A DNA stretch of 64,000 nt, taken from positions 1 to 64,000 of the forward strand of contig NZ_RBEE01000008.1 of the NCBI RefSeq assembly GCF_003725795.1. Direction: 5' to 3'. The notes under the pieces are model-generated. The model did not search any database. It saw nothing but the letters and a program-made list of their open reading frames with translations, and was not told the DNA's origin. The translations under genes and the position numbers were made by a program. The DNA comes from Pedobacter jejuensis. Lineage in GTDB: Bacteria > Bacteroidota > Bacteroidia > Sphingobacteriales > Sphingobacteriaceae. This document shows, piece by piece, positions 23,585 to 32,701 of this stretch (positions are counted from its first letter, which is position 1; every line of letters begins with the position of its first letter).

Positions 23585-24493
23585 TTATTTTGCTATGAAA
23601 TCAAACATTAATACCAGCTGTACAGCTGGTATATAAAAAAAAGAACAGAACATAACCTTCTTCGCATCAGCCAATTCTCTGTTCATTAATAACTTAAAAG
23701 CCAACCAGCTAAATGTTACACCTGCAATAATTGATAAGCCAGTAATATAATAACCTCCAAAGCCATAAAACGTTGGCAAGAGACTAACCGGGATTAATAT
23801 TAATGTACTTACAAAAGTAAATAAGGCAGATGTTTTATCTTTCTTTTTAGTTGGCAGTAATCTAAAACCTGCTTTTTTATAATCTTCATCTAAAACCCAG
23901 GCAATGGCCCAAAAATGTGGGAATTGCCATACAAACTGAATCAGAAATAAGATAACAGCAATTTTATAATCTATATCTAAAAACAAATCTGCTTTTAAAC
24001 TACCAAAAGCAGCCAAATATCCGATAAGTGGTGGTAAAGCTCCAGGTATTGCACCAACAAAAACTGCTATTGGCGATTTTCTTTTCAAAGGCGTGTAGGC
24101 AAATGCATAAAGCAAAATAGAGAACACAGATAGTAAACCTGTTTCTAGATTCAATTGCCCTAATAACCATGTTCCTAAAAAAGCCATAAAAATACCGAGA
24201 ACTAAACCTTGCCCTGTGGTCATTCTTCCAGCAGGCATTGGACGATCTTTTGTACGTGTCATTAACTTATCCAAGTCAACTTCAATAATTTCATTAAAAC
24301 AATTCGCTGCAGCTGTTACTAAAAATCCTCCAACAATAAGTATAAACCAGTTCCCCCAGTCAATGGAAGGTATGTGTCCTCTACCAAGTTGCATTTTCTG
24401 CCCAATTAAAAATGAAATTGATGCAGAGAAAACCACCGTAAACGATAGCCTGAATTTCACAAGTTTAGAAAAATCTGAAAAAAATTGTTTCAA
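23585..24493 (-). CDS. ctaB: Protoheme IX farnesyltransferase (heme O synthase)
   Basis: This 302-aa UbiA-family prenyltransferase converts heme B to heme O. The prenyl-diphosphate/Mg site NCFNEIIEVDLDKLMTRTKDRPMPAG and the second motif (YTPLKRKSPIAVFVGAIPGALPPLIG) are clear. The conserved WQFPHFWAIAW-DEDYKKAGF segment is also present. The first possible start is TTG at 24493, preceded in frame by a stop about 20 bp upstream, so a TTG start is likely. It lies 11 bp after heme A synthase, consistent with sequential heme O and heme A synthesis. Confidence 0.95.
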   Translation of the reverse strand: MKQFFSDFSKLVKFRLSFTVVFSASISFLIGQKMQLGRGHIPSIDWGNWFILIVGGFLVTAAANCFNEIIEVDLDKLMTRTKDRPMPAGRMTTGQGLVLGIFMAFLGTWLLGQLNLETGLLSVFSILLYAFAYTPLKRKSPIAVFVGAIPGALPPLIGYLAAFGSLKADLFLDIDYKIAVILFLIQFVWQFPHFWAIAWVLDEDYKKAGFRLLPTKKKDKTSALFTFVSTLILIPVSLLPTFYGFGGYYITGLSIIAGVTFSWLAFKLLMNRELADAKKVMFCSFFYIPAVQLVLMFDFIAK

Positions 24494-24504
24494 CCTTCTT
24501 ATTA

Positions 24505-25563
24505 TTATTGTTTATATGTACTTGTGCGATAAACCAGCAAGTACAAATAATATTGTAAACTAAATAGCAATGTTGCAAATAATATATGCACTGCTTGTGC
24601 AACTGGTGGTAAAGATAAATATGCTAGTGCAAATCCACTTAAAAGTTGTAATAGCAATGTTAACAAGATAAATCTCGCAGTTAGCAATGGTGCTGCCTTT
24701 CCACTAAACCTATCTATTACCATTTTATAAATAATGCCATTTGTTATAATTACCAAAATGGCTAAATCTCTATGATAGTTAAAAACGTTACCAACTTTTT
24801 GAATCCAGGTTTCTCTTCCATTCAACAGAAGCGATTTTGCAATCATATCTACACTTTCCCTAACTTCTGCTCCCAGAATAATCTGTGCTATACTTACTAG
24901 TATGGTAAAAAATAAAAACCCCTTTAGCCACAATATTCTGTACATAATTACCGAGCGTTCCTTATGTAATTGCTTTGCATAACTATAGGTGTAAATGGAT
25001 ATTGCCAAAATAAGCAAGGCTATCAACATATGTGCTGTAACCACCCATTGTGTTAAATTAGTTGAGACCACAAATGCACCTAACCATGCCTGCAAAACAA
25101 TAACAAATACGTTAAGAATACTTAATATTAATATTCGCTTTGCAGTCTTTCTATATACAAACGCAAAAGCTGCAGTTAGCAACATAAAAATACCTGCAAA
25201 AACACCAATCAAACGATTTAAGTATTCAGTCCAGGTTTTAGCAGGATTAAATTCCTCTGGTAATGTAATGGCTTTATCGTTTCTAATACTATCTGCTAAT
25301 TCCTTTTTACCAATTCCATCCAGATATTTGGCGAATTTTTCATTCTTCTTAATTCTTCCAGCTACATACTTTTCTTTATAGCCTGATGGAAGTTGAGATA
25401 CATCTGTTGGTGGAATGTATCTATCAAAACATTTTGGCCAATCCGGACAACCCATACCAGAACCGGTACTGCGAACAATTCCTCCCGCTAGTATAACCAA
25501 TAGCGTAACTATAATGGTTATAAAATTAATTCTGATAAAACGTTGTTCTGATCTACTGATCAT
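24505..25563 (-). CDS. ctaA: Heme A synthase (COX15/CtaA)
   Basis: This 352-aa polytopic membrane oxygenase oxidises the heme O methyl group to give heme A. It has GGIVRSTGSGMGCPDWPKCFDRYIPP, the standard N-terminal motif with paired Cys, and TEYLNRLIGVFAGI. Conserved His residues are found in VVTAHMLIALLILA, NYHRDLAILVI and AVHILFATLLF. It is the first gene of the downstream half of the oxidase block, after a terminator-like hairpin behind subunit I. Confidence 0.94.
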   Translation of the reverse strand: MISRSEQRFIRINFITIIVTLLVILAGGIVRSTGSGMGCPDWPKCFDRYIPPTDVSQLPSGYKEKYVAGRIKKNEKFAKYLDGIGKKELADSIRNDKAITLPEEFNPAKTWTEYLNRLIGVFAGIFMLLTAAFAFVYRKTAKRILILSILNVFVIVLQAWLGAFVVSTNLTQWVVTAHMLIALLILAISIYTYSYAKQLHKERSVIMYRILWLKGFLFFTILVSIAQIILGAEVRESVDMIAKSLLLNGRETWIQKVGNVFNYHRDLAILVIITNGIIYKMVIDRFSGKAAPLLTARFILLTLLLQLLSGFALAYLSLPPVAQAVHILFATLLFSLQYYLYLLVYRTSTYKQ

Positions 25564-25583
25564 TATATCTAATAAGATGAAAA

Positions 25584-25624
25584 GGGTATCCGGATAAGCA
25601 GAAACTTAATCAGATACCCCTTTA
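25584..25624 (-). terminator. Terminator-like hairpin after oxidase subunit I
   Basis: The inverted repeat GGGTATC (25584-25590) / GATACCC (25613-25619) is extended by an inner imperfect stem and followed on the minus strand by TTTTC. It would end or attenuate the act-ctaC-ctaD transcript before ctaA. Confidence 0.6.
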
Positions 25625-25646
25625 AAAATTTGTTAAAGCTACCTAA

Positions 25647-27527
25647 TTAGCCTTTATTTTCCGTCACAGGATTGGCTAATTCCCAATCTTGTTGTATTTT
25701 TTCTGCTTCAGCATTTCCTTCAAAATCATGAGGTAAATTAGAACTCATTGTTTGAGAGAATGGTACTGTTTGAGGAATAAAATCAACATCATGACCCGGC
25801 TTACTGTAATCATAAGGCCATCTGTAAACCGTTGGAATTTCACCTGGCCAGTTACCATGTAAATGTTCAACAGGAGCCGTCCACTCTAATGTGTTAGATT
25901 CCCAAGGATTTTGAGGTGCAACTTTACCTTTAAAAATAGAGTAGAAAAAGTTAAATAAGAATGCTACTTGTGCTAATGCAGCCATAATTGCTGCCCATGT
26001 TACAAATACATTCACAGTTAACCATTTTTTCATGAATTCAAATTCAGTAAATGCATAATAACGACGTGGTACACCATCTAAACCTAAAAAGTGAAGCGGG
26101 AAGAACACTAAGTATGCTGCAATAAATGTTAACCAAAAGTGCAAGTACCCTAATTTAGCATTCATCATTCTACCAAACATTTTTGGATACCAGTGATAAA
26201 CACCAGCAAGCATACCAAAAATTGCGGCAGAACCCATTACTAAGTGGAAGTGAGCAACTACAAAATATGTATCATGTAAGTTGATATCTAATGATGCATT
26301 TCCTAAGAAAATACCAGTTAAACCGCCTGAAATAAAGAATGAAACTAAACCAATAGCGAATAACATTCCTGGAGTAAATCGAATGTTACCTCTCCATAAA
26401 GTTGCCAGATAATTAAATGTCTTTACCGCTGATGGTACCGCAATAATTAAAGTGGTAATCATAAATACACCACCTAACAAAGGATTCATACCAGTTACAA
26501 ACATGTGGTGTCCCCATACAATAAATGAAAGTACGGTAATACCTATCAATGAATAAACCATTGCGTGGTAACCAAAAATAGGCTTACGTGAATTTACAGA
26601 AATAACCTCTGATGATATACCTAAAGCCGGCATAATTACGATATATACCTCTGGGTGACCTAAGAACCAGAATAAGTGTTGCCATAAAATTGGCGAACCA
26701 CCTTCATTTGGTAAAATGTTGGTACCCATAACGATATCAGAAAGGTAAAAACTTGTACCAAAACTTCTATCAAATACCATTAACACAACTCCAGCAACAA
26801 GAACTGGGAAGGATAATATACCTAAGATTGCAGTTAAGAAGAATGCCCATATTGTTAAAGGCATTTTCCAAAGATCCATTCCTTTGGTACGCATGTTTAA
26901 TATTGTACTTACATAATTGATACCACCCATTAATGATGATGCAACGAAAAGTACCATACTAATTAACCACATGGTCATCCCTAAGCCAGAGCCTGGAATA
27001 GCAGTTTCAATTACTGATAATGGTGGATACACCGTCCAACCACCCGATGCCGGACCTGTTTGAATAAAAAATGAAGCCATCATTACCACACAAGCAGAGA
27101 AGAAGAACCAATATGATAACATATTCAAGAACGGCGATGCCATATCTCTTGCTCCAATCTGCAGCGGGATTAATAAATTACTAAATGTTCCACTTAAACC
27201 TGCAGTTAGTACAAAGAATACCATAATGGTACCATGAATGGTAACAAGTGCAAGGTAAAAGTCTGATTTTATACGACCGCCTTCTGCCCATTTACCTAAA
27301 AATGTTTCTAAGAAAGGGAAGTTCTTATCAGGCCATGCCAGTTGGATACGGAATAGAATTGATAAACCCATCGCAATAACCGCCATAATGATACCGGTTA
27401 TCAAAAATTGCTTAGCAATCATCTTATGGTCCATACTGAAGATATACTTTGATATCAAAGTTTCTTTATGGTGACCGTGATCAGCGTGATCGTGATTGTG
27501 TTCGTCGTGTAGTGCTATTGTTGACAT
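25647..27527 (-). CDS. ctaD: Cytochrome c oxidase subunit I
   Basis: This 626-aa catalytic heme-copper subunit has about 12 helices. The CuB/Tyr cross-link region is WFLGHPEVYIVIMPALG; the CuB histidines are in VWGHHMFVTGM; the heme histidines are in DTYFVVAHFHLVMGSAAIFG. It reduces oxygen with electrons from cytochrome c and pumps protons. The N-terminal His-rich stretch (HDEHNHDHADHGHH) is unusual but recurs in oxidase subunits of this phylum. It lies 21 bp downstream of subunit II. Confidence 0.97.
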   Translation of the reverse strand: MSTIALHDEHNHDHADHGHHKETLISKYIFSMDHKMIAKQFLITGIIMAVIAMGLSILFRIQLAWPDKNFPFLETFLGKWAEGGRIKSDFYLALVTIHGTIMVFFVLTAGLSGTFSNLLIPLQIGARDMASPFLNMLSYWFFFSACVVMMASFFIQTGPASGGWTVYPPLSVIETAIPGSGLGMTMWLISMVLFVASSLMGGINYVSTILNMRTKGMDLWKMPLTIWAFFLTAILGILSFPVLVAGVVLMVFDRSFGTSFYLSDIVMGTNILPNEGGSPILWQHLFWFLGHPEVYIVIMPALGISSEVISVNSRKPIFGYHAMVYSLIGITVLSFIVWGHHMFVTGMNPLLGGVFMITTLIIAVPSAVKTFNYLATLWRGNIRFTPGMLFAIGLVSFFISGGLTGIFLGNASLDINLHDTYFVVAHFHLVMGSAAIFGMLAGVYHWYPKMFGRMMNAKLGYLHFWLTFIAAYLVFFPLHFLGLDGVPRRYYAFTEFEFMKKWLTVNVFVTWAAIMAALAQVAFLFNFFYSIFKGKVAPQNPWESNTLEWTAPVEHLHGNWPGEIPTVYRWPYDYSKPGHDVDFIPQTVPFSQTMSSNLPHDFEGNAEAEKIQQDWELANPVTENKG

Positions 27528-27548
27528 AATTCTTCGCTCTTCGGTATA

Positions 27549-28781
27549 TTATTTATTTAAAGCCATTTGGTTAGTTTTAACAGCTGCAGAATCTGTAGCT
27601 GCTGAATCTGTTCCCGCCTCAACTTTCGAAGGGGCTACTGGCAAATTAAATTGTTTTCTTAAATCGTCGTTTAAATAAGTCTGTTGTTCAGCTAACCATG
27701 TTTTGTATTCTGCCATGGAAACTACGCGAACAACTTTTTTCATATTGTAGTGACCAGATCCGCAGATTTTGGCACAATAGAAAAGATATTCAAAATTAGG
27801 ATCATTTGTTTTCTGCTGCATCTCTGCAGTTGTAATCGTCGGCGTAAATTCAAATACGGTTTGCATACCAGGTACAGTATTTAATTGCACTCTAAAGTGA
27901 GGCATGTAAAAACTATGAATAACATCCTTACTCGTTAATAAAAGTTTGATTGGCTTACCTACCGGAATAACCATTTCATCAGCCATTTGATCATCACGAG
28001 ATTTTAAATCTTTAAAATCGATACCTAATGTATTTGATGCTGTAGTTAGCTTGTAGTTCTTATGCCCTACAATACCATCCGCACCTGGATAACGAATAGA
28101 CCATTTAAACTGTTCTGAGGTCATCTCAATTTGGATAGGCATATTTTTAGGATCCTCTACCTTATAAAAAATAGATCTCCATGTCAAGAATCCCATCAAC
28201 ACCAACACCGTTAAAACTAATGCAGGAACGATCGTCCAGATTTTCTCAATTGTATTGTTATGAGGATAATAATATGCTTTTCTCTTTGCAGAATATTTGT
28301 AGATGTAAGAAAATCCGAATAACAGGATATGTGTTGCGATAAATACAATCGTAGTAATGATTAATGTTAAGTTAAACATATCATCAATACGCTTTCCATG
28401 CACAGATGCTGCATCAGGTAGCAACATTGAGCCATGAACGGTATATTCCCAATACACACCATATAAACCTACAACTAAAAACAGGGCAAATAAACTTGAG
28501 TTTACTCTATTCCAGTTGATACCAACAGGTTTTCCTTGAGCTTCACGACTCAATTCATAAACCCGAATTGCCTTACCTATGATGGCAATAAATAAACATA
28601 TTGCAAGGAATACCAGAATATAAAATACTACTGATTTATAAACCTCTCCCATATCAACCTTAGGTGCCGCGGCAGCACCAGCTGCTGCATCTTGCGCAAA
28701 TACGCTAGTGTTTGCAAAAACAGTAAATAATACTGCTAAAGCTGCGGTCGTTTTACTCGTTATAAACTTTCTTAAACTCAT
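27549..28781 (-). CDS. ctaC: Cytochrome c oxidase subunit II, extended N-terminus
   Basis: This 410-aa protein has a signal peptide ending VFAQ and an extra membrane helix pair near residues 50-110. The normal two-helix subunit II anchor and a CuA cupredoxin domain follow. CuA ligands are visible in DVIHSFYMPHFRVQLNTVPGM-type and YCAKICGSGHYNMKKVV segments (Cys-x3-Cys, His, Met). No fused C-type heme motif is present, so electrons presumably come from cytochrome domains of the neighbouring ACIII. It is followed immediately by subunit I. Confidence 0.95.
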   Translation of the reverse strand: MSLRKFITSKTTAALAVLFTVFANTSVFAQDAAAGAAAAPKVDMGEVYKSVVFYILVFLAICLFIAIIGKAIRVYELSREAQGKPVGINWNRVNSSLFALFLVVGLYGVYWEYTVHGSMLLPDAASVHGKRIDDMFNLTLIITTIVFIATHILLFGFSYIYKYSAKRKAYYYPHNNTIEKIWTIVPALVLTVLVLMGFLTWRSIFYKVEDPKNMPIQIEMTSEQFKWSIRYPGADGIVGHKNYKLTTASNTLGIDFKDLKSRDDQMADEMVIPVGKPIKLLLTSKDVIHSFYMPHFRVQLNTVPGMQTVFEFTPTITTAEMQQKTNDPNFEYLFYCAKICGSGHYNMKKVVRVVSMAEYKTWLAEQQTYLNDDLRKQFNLPVAPSKVEAGTDSAATDSAAVKTNQMALNK

Positions 28782-28846
28782 TTTCTTAAAAGTAGTACGT
28801 TGTACTTCTATATAATAATTAAATATTCGCTTTTCTAAATCATCAA

Positions 28847-30070
28847 CTATAACTGATGATGCAAACTTTCTTGTAAAAGTGGATGGTTTTTGGCAATCAA
28901 AGGTTTTTTACTTAATGAAGTAAGAACTGTAAAAGTAAACAATCCAACAAAGCCTAAAGCTGTACCAATTTCAATAATTCCAAAACCGTTATGACCATCC
29001 TCAACAGCTCCTGGCATAATCATTTGATAATAATCAACCCAGTGTCCTAGTAACACAACTATCGAAACGAATAACAATCTAACATCGGTTCTTTTGTTAT
29101 CTCTATCCATCAATAATAAAACTGGCGCTAAGAAATTCATTGCTAAATTTAAGAAAAACCAGAATTTATAGTATTCGAAACGTCTGTAAAAATATACCGT
29201 TTCTTCGGGCATGTTTGCATAATAAATCAATAAGAATTGAGCAAACCATACATATGTCCAAAAGATAGAGAAACCAAAAATAAACTGCCCCAAGTTATGT
29301 AAATGGCTATTGTTAACCCATTGCATGTAACCAGCTCTTCTCAATAAGATGATAATAATAGCAATAGTTGCTAAACTGCTTACCCACATGGCAGCAAAAT
29401 TATACCAACCAAACATTGTAGAGAACCAGTGAGCTTCTAAAGACATGATGGTATCAAATGCAAATATTGGAGTTGTAAAGCCATAAATTACTAAGAAAAT
29501 ACAAGCATTTTTAAAACTTTTTCTATATGAATTTAATCCGCCAGCCAAATCTTCGTTATAAGAAAGCTTTACAAACATTATAGCGAAAAAGCTATACACA
29601 CCTAAGAATAATACCTGACGACCTAAAAAGAAAGGCACATTTAAGAATACTGACTTACCTGCAATCAGCGCATCGTAGTTTGGGCTATTCGGGTCAGTTA
29701 AACCATCAGCATTCCAGTGGTGATATAAATTGTGCGTGTATAATCCAGCAGAAATAATTACAACTAGTATTACTGCTGCAATAGGCAATGTTTTCGCCAT
29801 AGCTTGCGGTACACGTAAAATTGACGCAGACCAACCTGCTTGAGCAACGAATTGAACAGCAAGGAAAAACATACCCGACATACATACGCATGCAAAGTAA
29901 TATCCCATAAGTAACAGGTTGGCAAAAGTACGCTCGTGCATAACTTTATCACCAGCAATAAAACCATAAGCGATAGCAGCGATACCTAACGCGATACCAA
30001 CGATACTTAAGGTTTTTACTTTTCCTGTAAACTCAAATTGTTCACTAAAATTAATATTGTGAGTTCCCAT
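28847..30070 (-). CDS. actF: Alternative complex III quinol-oxidising subunit ActF
   Basis: This 407-aa polytopic membrane protein of the NrfD-related ActF type has about ten helices. It contains FDTIMSLEAHWFSTMFGWYNFAAMW, a signature of ActC/ActF subunits. With ActC it forms the membrane part of the menaquinol:cytochrome c oxidoreductase. It lies 17 bp after actE and upstream of ctaC, making ACIII and oxidase adjacent. Confidence 0.92.
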   Translation of the reverse strand: MGTHNINFSEQFEFTGKVKTLSIVGIALGIAAIAYGFIAGDKVMHERTFANLLLMGYYFACVCMSGMFFLAVQFVAQAGWSASILRVPQAMAKTLPIAAVILVVIISAGLYTHNLYHHWNADGLTDPNSPNYDALIAGKSVFLNVPFFLGRQVLFLGVYSFFAIMFVKLSYNEDLAGGLNSYRKSFKNACIFLVIYGFTTPIFAFDTIMSLEAHWFSTMFGWYNFAAMWVSSLATIAIIIILLRRAGYMQWVNNSHLHNLGQFIFGFSIFWTYVWFAQFLLIYYANMPEETVYFYRRFEYYKFWFFLNLAMNFLAPVLLLMDRDNKRTDVRLLFVSIVVLLGHWVDYYQMIMPGAVEDGHNGFGIIEIGTALGFVGLFTFTVLTSLSKKPLIAKNHPLLQESLHHQL

Positions 30071-30086
30071 TTATATTCTGCTTTAC

Positions 30087-30671
30087 TTATTGTCCTTTTT
30101 GTAATTGTTGAACATACATCACAACTTTCCAACGATCTGTTGGTGTTATTTGCGAAGCATGCGAGCCCATGTTATTTACACCGTATGTAATGGTATGATA
30201 AATTTTACCAGCGGTAAGATCAACCATATTACCACCTCTAGATGATGCACCTGTTTGATACGAAGGAACACCAGCAAATTTCTCAATTTTAACTAAGTGA
30301 CCTTGACCATCTCCTTTTTCACCATGACATGGTGCACAAAACACTACGAATGAATGTTTACCTTCTGCAAGGTTAACACTATCAGCAGTTAATGGATTAA
30401 CCATTTTAGCCCCTGCCTCATTATATCCTTCTAAAGTATTAGGATAAACATCATATTCCTCAAAACCTACAGGCTTTGTGTTTGCAGGAGGTAGTTGTGC
30501 AGTTTTACCATCCTTAAAGTTTTTATTTGGCTGATCAGGGTTGTATGCGATAGGATCGTACATGTTCCTTGCATATTCTAACCCTGTACTACGTTTATCA
30601 CTACAAGCAGAAAAAGTAGCTGCAAAAGCGATAGCTAAAAACGCTGCATAAACAAATTTATTCTTATTCAT
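30087..30671 (-). CDS. actE: Alternative complex III monoheme cytochrome c subunit ActE
   Basis: This lipoprotein of about 194 aa has a signal ending FSAC (Cys23 with the ATG at 30671). It carries one c-type heme motif, FCAPCHGEKGDGQG, and a downstream Met region (GVNNMGSHASQI). It transfers electrons from the ACIII multiheme unit. The chosen start places the lipobox normally and still overlaps the actD stop region by 8 bp. An upstream ATG at 30692 would add seven residues before the signal. Confidence 0.93.
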   Translation of the reverse strand: MNKNKFVYAAFLAIAFAATFSACSDKRSTGLEYARNMYDPIAYNPDQPNKNFKDGKTAQLPPANTKPVGFEEYDVYPNTLEGYNEAGAKMVNPLTADSVNLAEGKHSFVVFCAPCHGEKGDGQGHLVKIEKFAGVPSYQTGASSRGGNMVDLTAGKIYHTITYGVNNMGSHASQITPTDRWKVVMYVQQLQKGQ

Positions 30672-31200
30672 AGCTAATGTACTTCCTTTCATTATACTTT
30701 ACTTCTAATGCACCAGCATCTTTTAATAAACCATCAATCACTGTGTGAGATACATTTTCTTGCGCATCTACAGCAATAACAAAACGATCGTCAGTTGCAC
30801 GAAGATCCATTACTCTTGGTGATCTTCCTGGAAACAAATGCGTAGAAGCATAATAGGTTAAAACCATCCCGAACGCACAGAATAAAACTGTTAATTCGAA
30901 CATTATCGGAATAAAATCTGGTAATGCAAACGATGGCTTACCACCGATATTAACTTTCCAATCGATTACTGCGCAAAAATAAATCAAAGCAAATGCTGCA
31001 CATGTACCGGTAATACCAAAGCAAAATGCAGCGATATCAATTCTCGATCTTTTAACTCCTAATTTGGCTTCTATTCCGTGTATAGGCATTGGGGTATATA
31101 CATCATGTATGGTGATGTTATTTTCCTGAAGTTTCTCGATGCCATGCATCATTTCATCAGGGTCGCCAAAGCTGCCTAAAATATATTTGATATTACTCAT
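30664..31200 (-). CDS. actD: Alternative complex III subunit ActD (DUF3341)
   Basis: This 178-aa protein has a cytoplasmic N-terminus (GSFGDPDEMMHGIEKLQENNI, then VYTPMPIHGI) and two central transmembrane helices, as in ActD. A C-terminal region matches the DUF3341 pattern (DDRFVIAVDAQ). It is translationally coupled: it starts 2 bp after actC and overlaps actE. Confidence 0.92.
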   Translation of the reverse strand: MSNIKYILGSFGDPDEMMHGIEKLQENNITIHDVYTPMPIHGIEAKLGVKRSRIDIAAFCFGITGTCAAFALIYFCAVIDWKVNIGGKPSFALPDFIPIMFELTVLFCAFGMVLTYYASTHLFPGRSPRVMDLRATDDRFVIAVDAQENVSHTVIDGLLKDAGALEVKYNERKYISYE

Positions 31201-31202
31201 TG

Positions 31203-32675
31203 TTATATTTTTGCGTATTCTTCTTGTTTAACACTATCAAATTTCTCTAAAGATTCTACGTATTCATTTACATATTCTTTATTCTCATGTCCCTCTTTAA
31301 TCTGCTTCATCTTAGCTTGCTCACTTGCTGATTTCAATAATAATTTAACCTCAGCAATTGCTATTGATGGTAATACCCTTAAGAACAATAAGAACAAAGT
31401 AAAGAATAGTCCGATTGAACCAACGAAAACACTTACATCAACCCAAGTTGGTGAAAACATTGCCCAACTTGATGGTATATAATCACGGTGAAGTGACGTA
31501 ACGATAATTACAAAACGTTCGAACCACATACCAATATTTACTACGATTGATAAAATCCAAGTTGCTCTGATGCTTAAACGAATCTTTTTAAACCAAAGTA
31601 ATTGCGGTGAAATTACGTTACACGTCATCATCATCCAATACGCCCACCAGTACGGACCAGTCGATCTATTTATAAACGCATACTGCTCGTATTCAGAACC
31701 TGAGTACCAAGCAATGAAAAACTCAGTTAAGTAAGCAACACCTACTATCGAACCTGTTAAAATGATGATTTTATTCATCGACTCTATATGGAACATGGTG
31801 ATGTAATTTTCCAAACCTAATACTTTACGAGCAACCAATAATAAGGTTAACACCATTGCAAAGCCTGAAAAGATAGCTCCTGCAACGAAATAAGGAGGGA
31901 AAATTGTAGTGTGCCATCCTGGAATTACAGATGTTGCAAAGTCCATTGATACAATTGTGTGTACCGATAATACAAGAGGTGTTGAAATACCTGCTAGAAT
32001 TAATGATACTGCTTCAAAACGTTGCCAGGTTTTTACACTTCCACTCCATCCAAAAGAGAAGATAGAATATATTTTTCTACGTGTTCCTACAGCACGGTCG
32101 CGGATGGTAGCAATATCTGGCAATAAACCTGTGTACCAGAATAATAATGATACAGAGAAATAAGTAGAGATTGCAAACATATCCCAAACCAATGGTGAGT
32201 TAAAGTTCACCCAAAGTGAACCAAATTGATTTGGTAATGGTAATACCCAATAAGCCAACCATGGGCGCCCCATGTGAGATACTACATAAGTTGCCGCACA
32301 AATTACCGCGAAGATTGTCATTGCCTCAGCAGAACGGTTAATTGAGTTACGCCAGTTTTGACGGAAGAGTAATAATACTGCAGATATAAGTGTACCTGCG
32401 TGACCAATACCAACCCACCACACGAAACCGGTGATGTCCCAAGCCCATCCAACAGTTTTATTTAAACCCCAAGCTCCGATACCTGTCCAGAATGTATAGC
32501 TAACTGCTACAACCCAAAGTAAGGCACCCAATGAGGCAAAGATGAAACCAATCCACCAAGCTTTATTTGGCTTATTCTCTACCGGGCCTAAAATATCATC
32601 CGTAATTTTTGCATACGTGATGTTATTGCCGGTAATTAATGGTTCTCTAAGTATTGATTCGTTATGTCCTGACAT
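31203..32675 (-). CDS. actC: Alternative complex III NrfD-like membrane subunit ActC
   Basis: This 490-aa polytopic NrfD/PsrC-family protein has about ten helices. Typical segments are [47 protein letters not shown] and [24 protein letters not shown]. It forms a quinol site with the iron-sulfur subunit ActB. It is the third gene of the act operon. Confidence 0.94.
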   Translation of the reverse strand: MSGHNESILREPLITGNNITYAKITDDILGPVENKPNKAWWIGFIFASLGALLWVVAVSYTFWTGIGAWGLNKTVGWAWDITGFVWWVGIGHAGTLISAVLLLFRQNWRNSINRSAEAMTIFAVICAATYVVSHMGRPWLAYWVLPLPNQFGSLWVNFNSPLVWDMFAISTYFSVSLLFWYTGLLPDIATIRDRAVGTRRKIYSIFSFGWSGSVKTWQRFEAVSLILAGISTPLVLSVHTIVSMDFATSVIPGWHTTIFPPYFVAGAIFSGFAMVLTLLLVARKVLGLENYITMFHIESMNKIIILTGSIVGVAYLTEFFIAWYSGSEYEQYAFINRSTGPYWWAYWMMMTCNVISPQLLWFKKIRLSIRATWILSIVVNIGMWFERFVIIVTSLHRDYIPSSWAMFSPTWVDVSVFVGSIGLFFTLFLLFLRVLPSIAIAEVKLLLKSASEQAKMKQIKEGHENKEYVNEYVESLEKFDSVKQEEYAKI

Positions 32676-32701
32676 AATTTGTATTTTCTTTATACTAAAG
32701 C

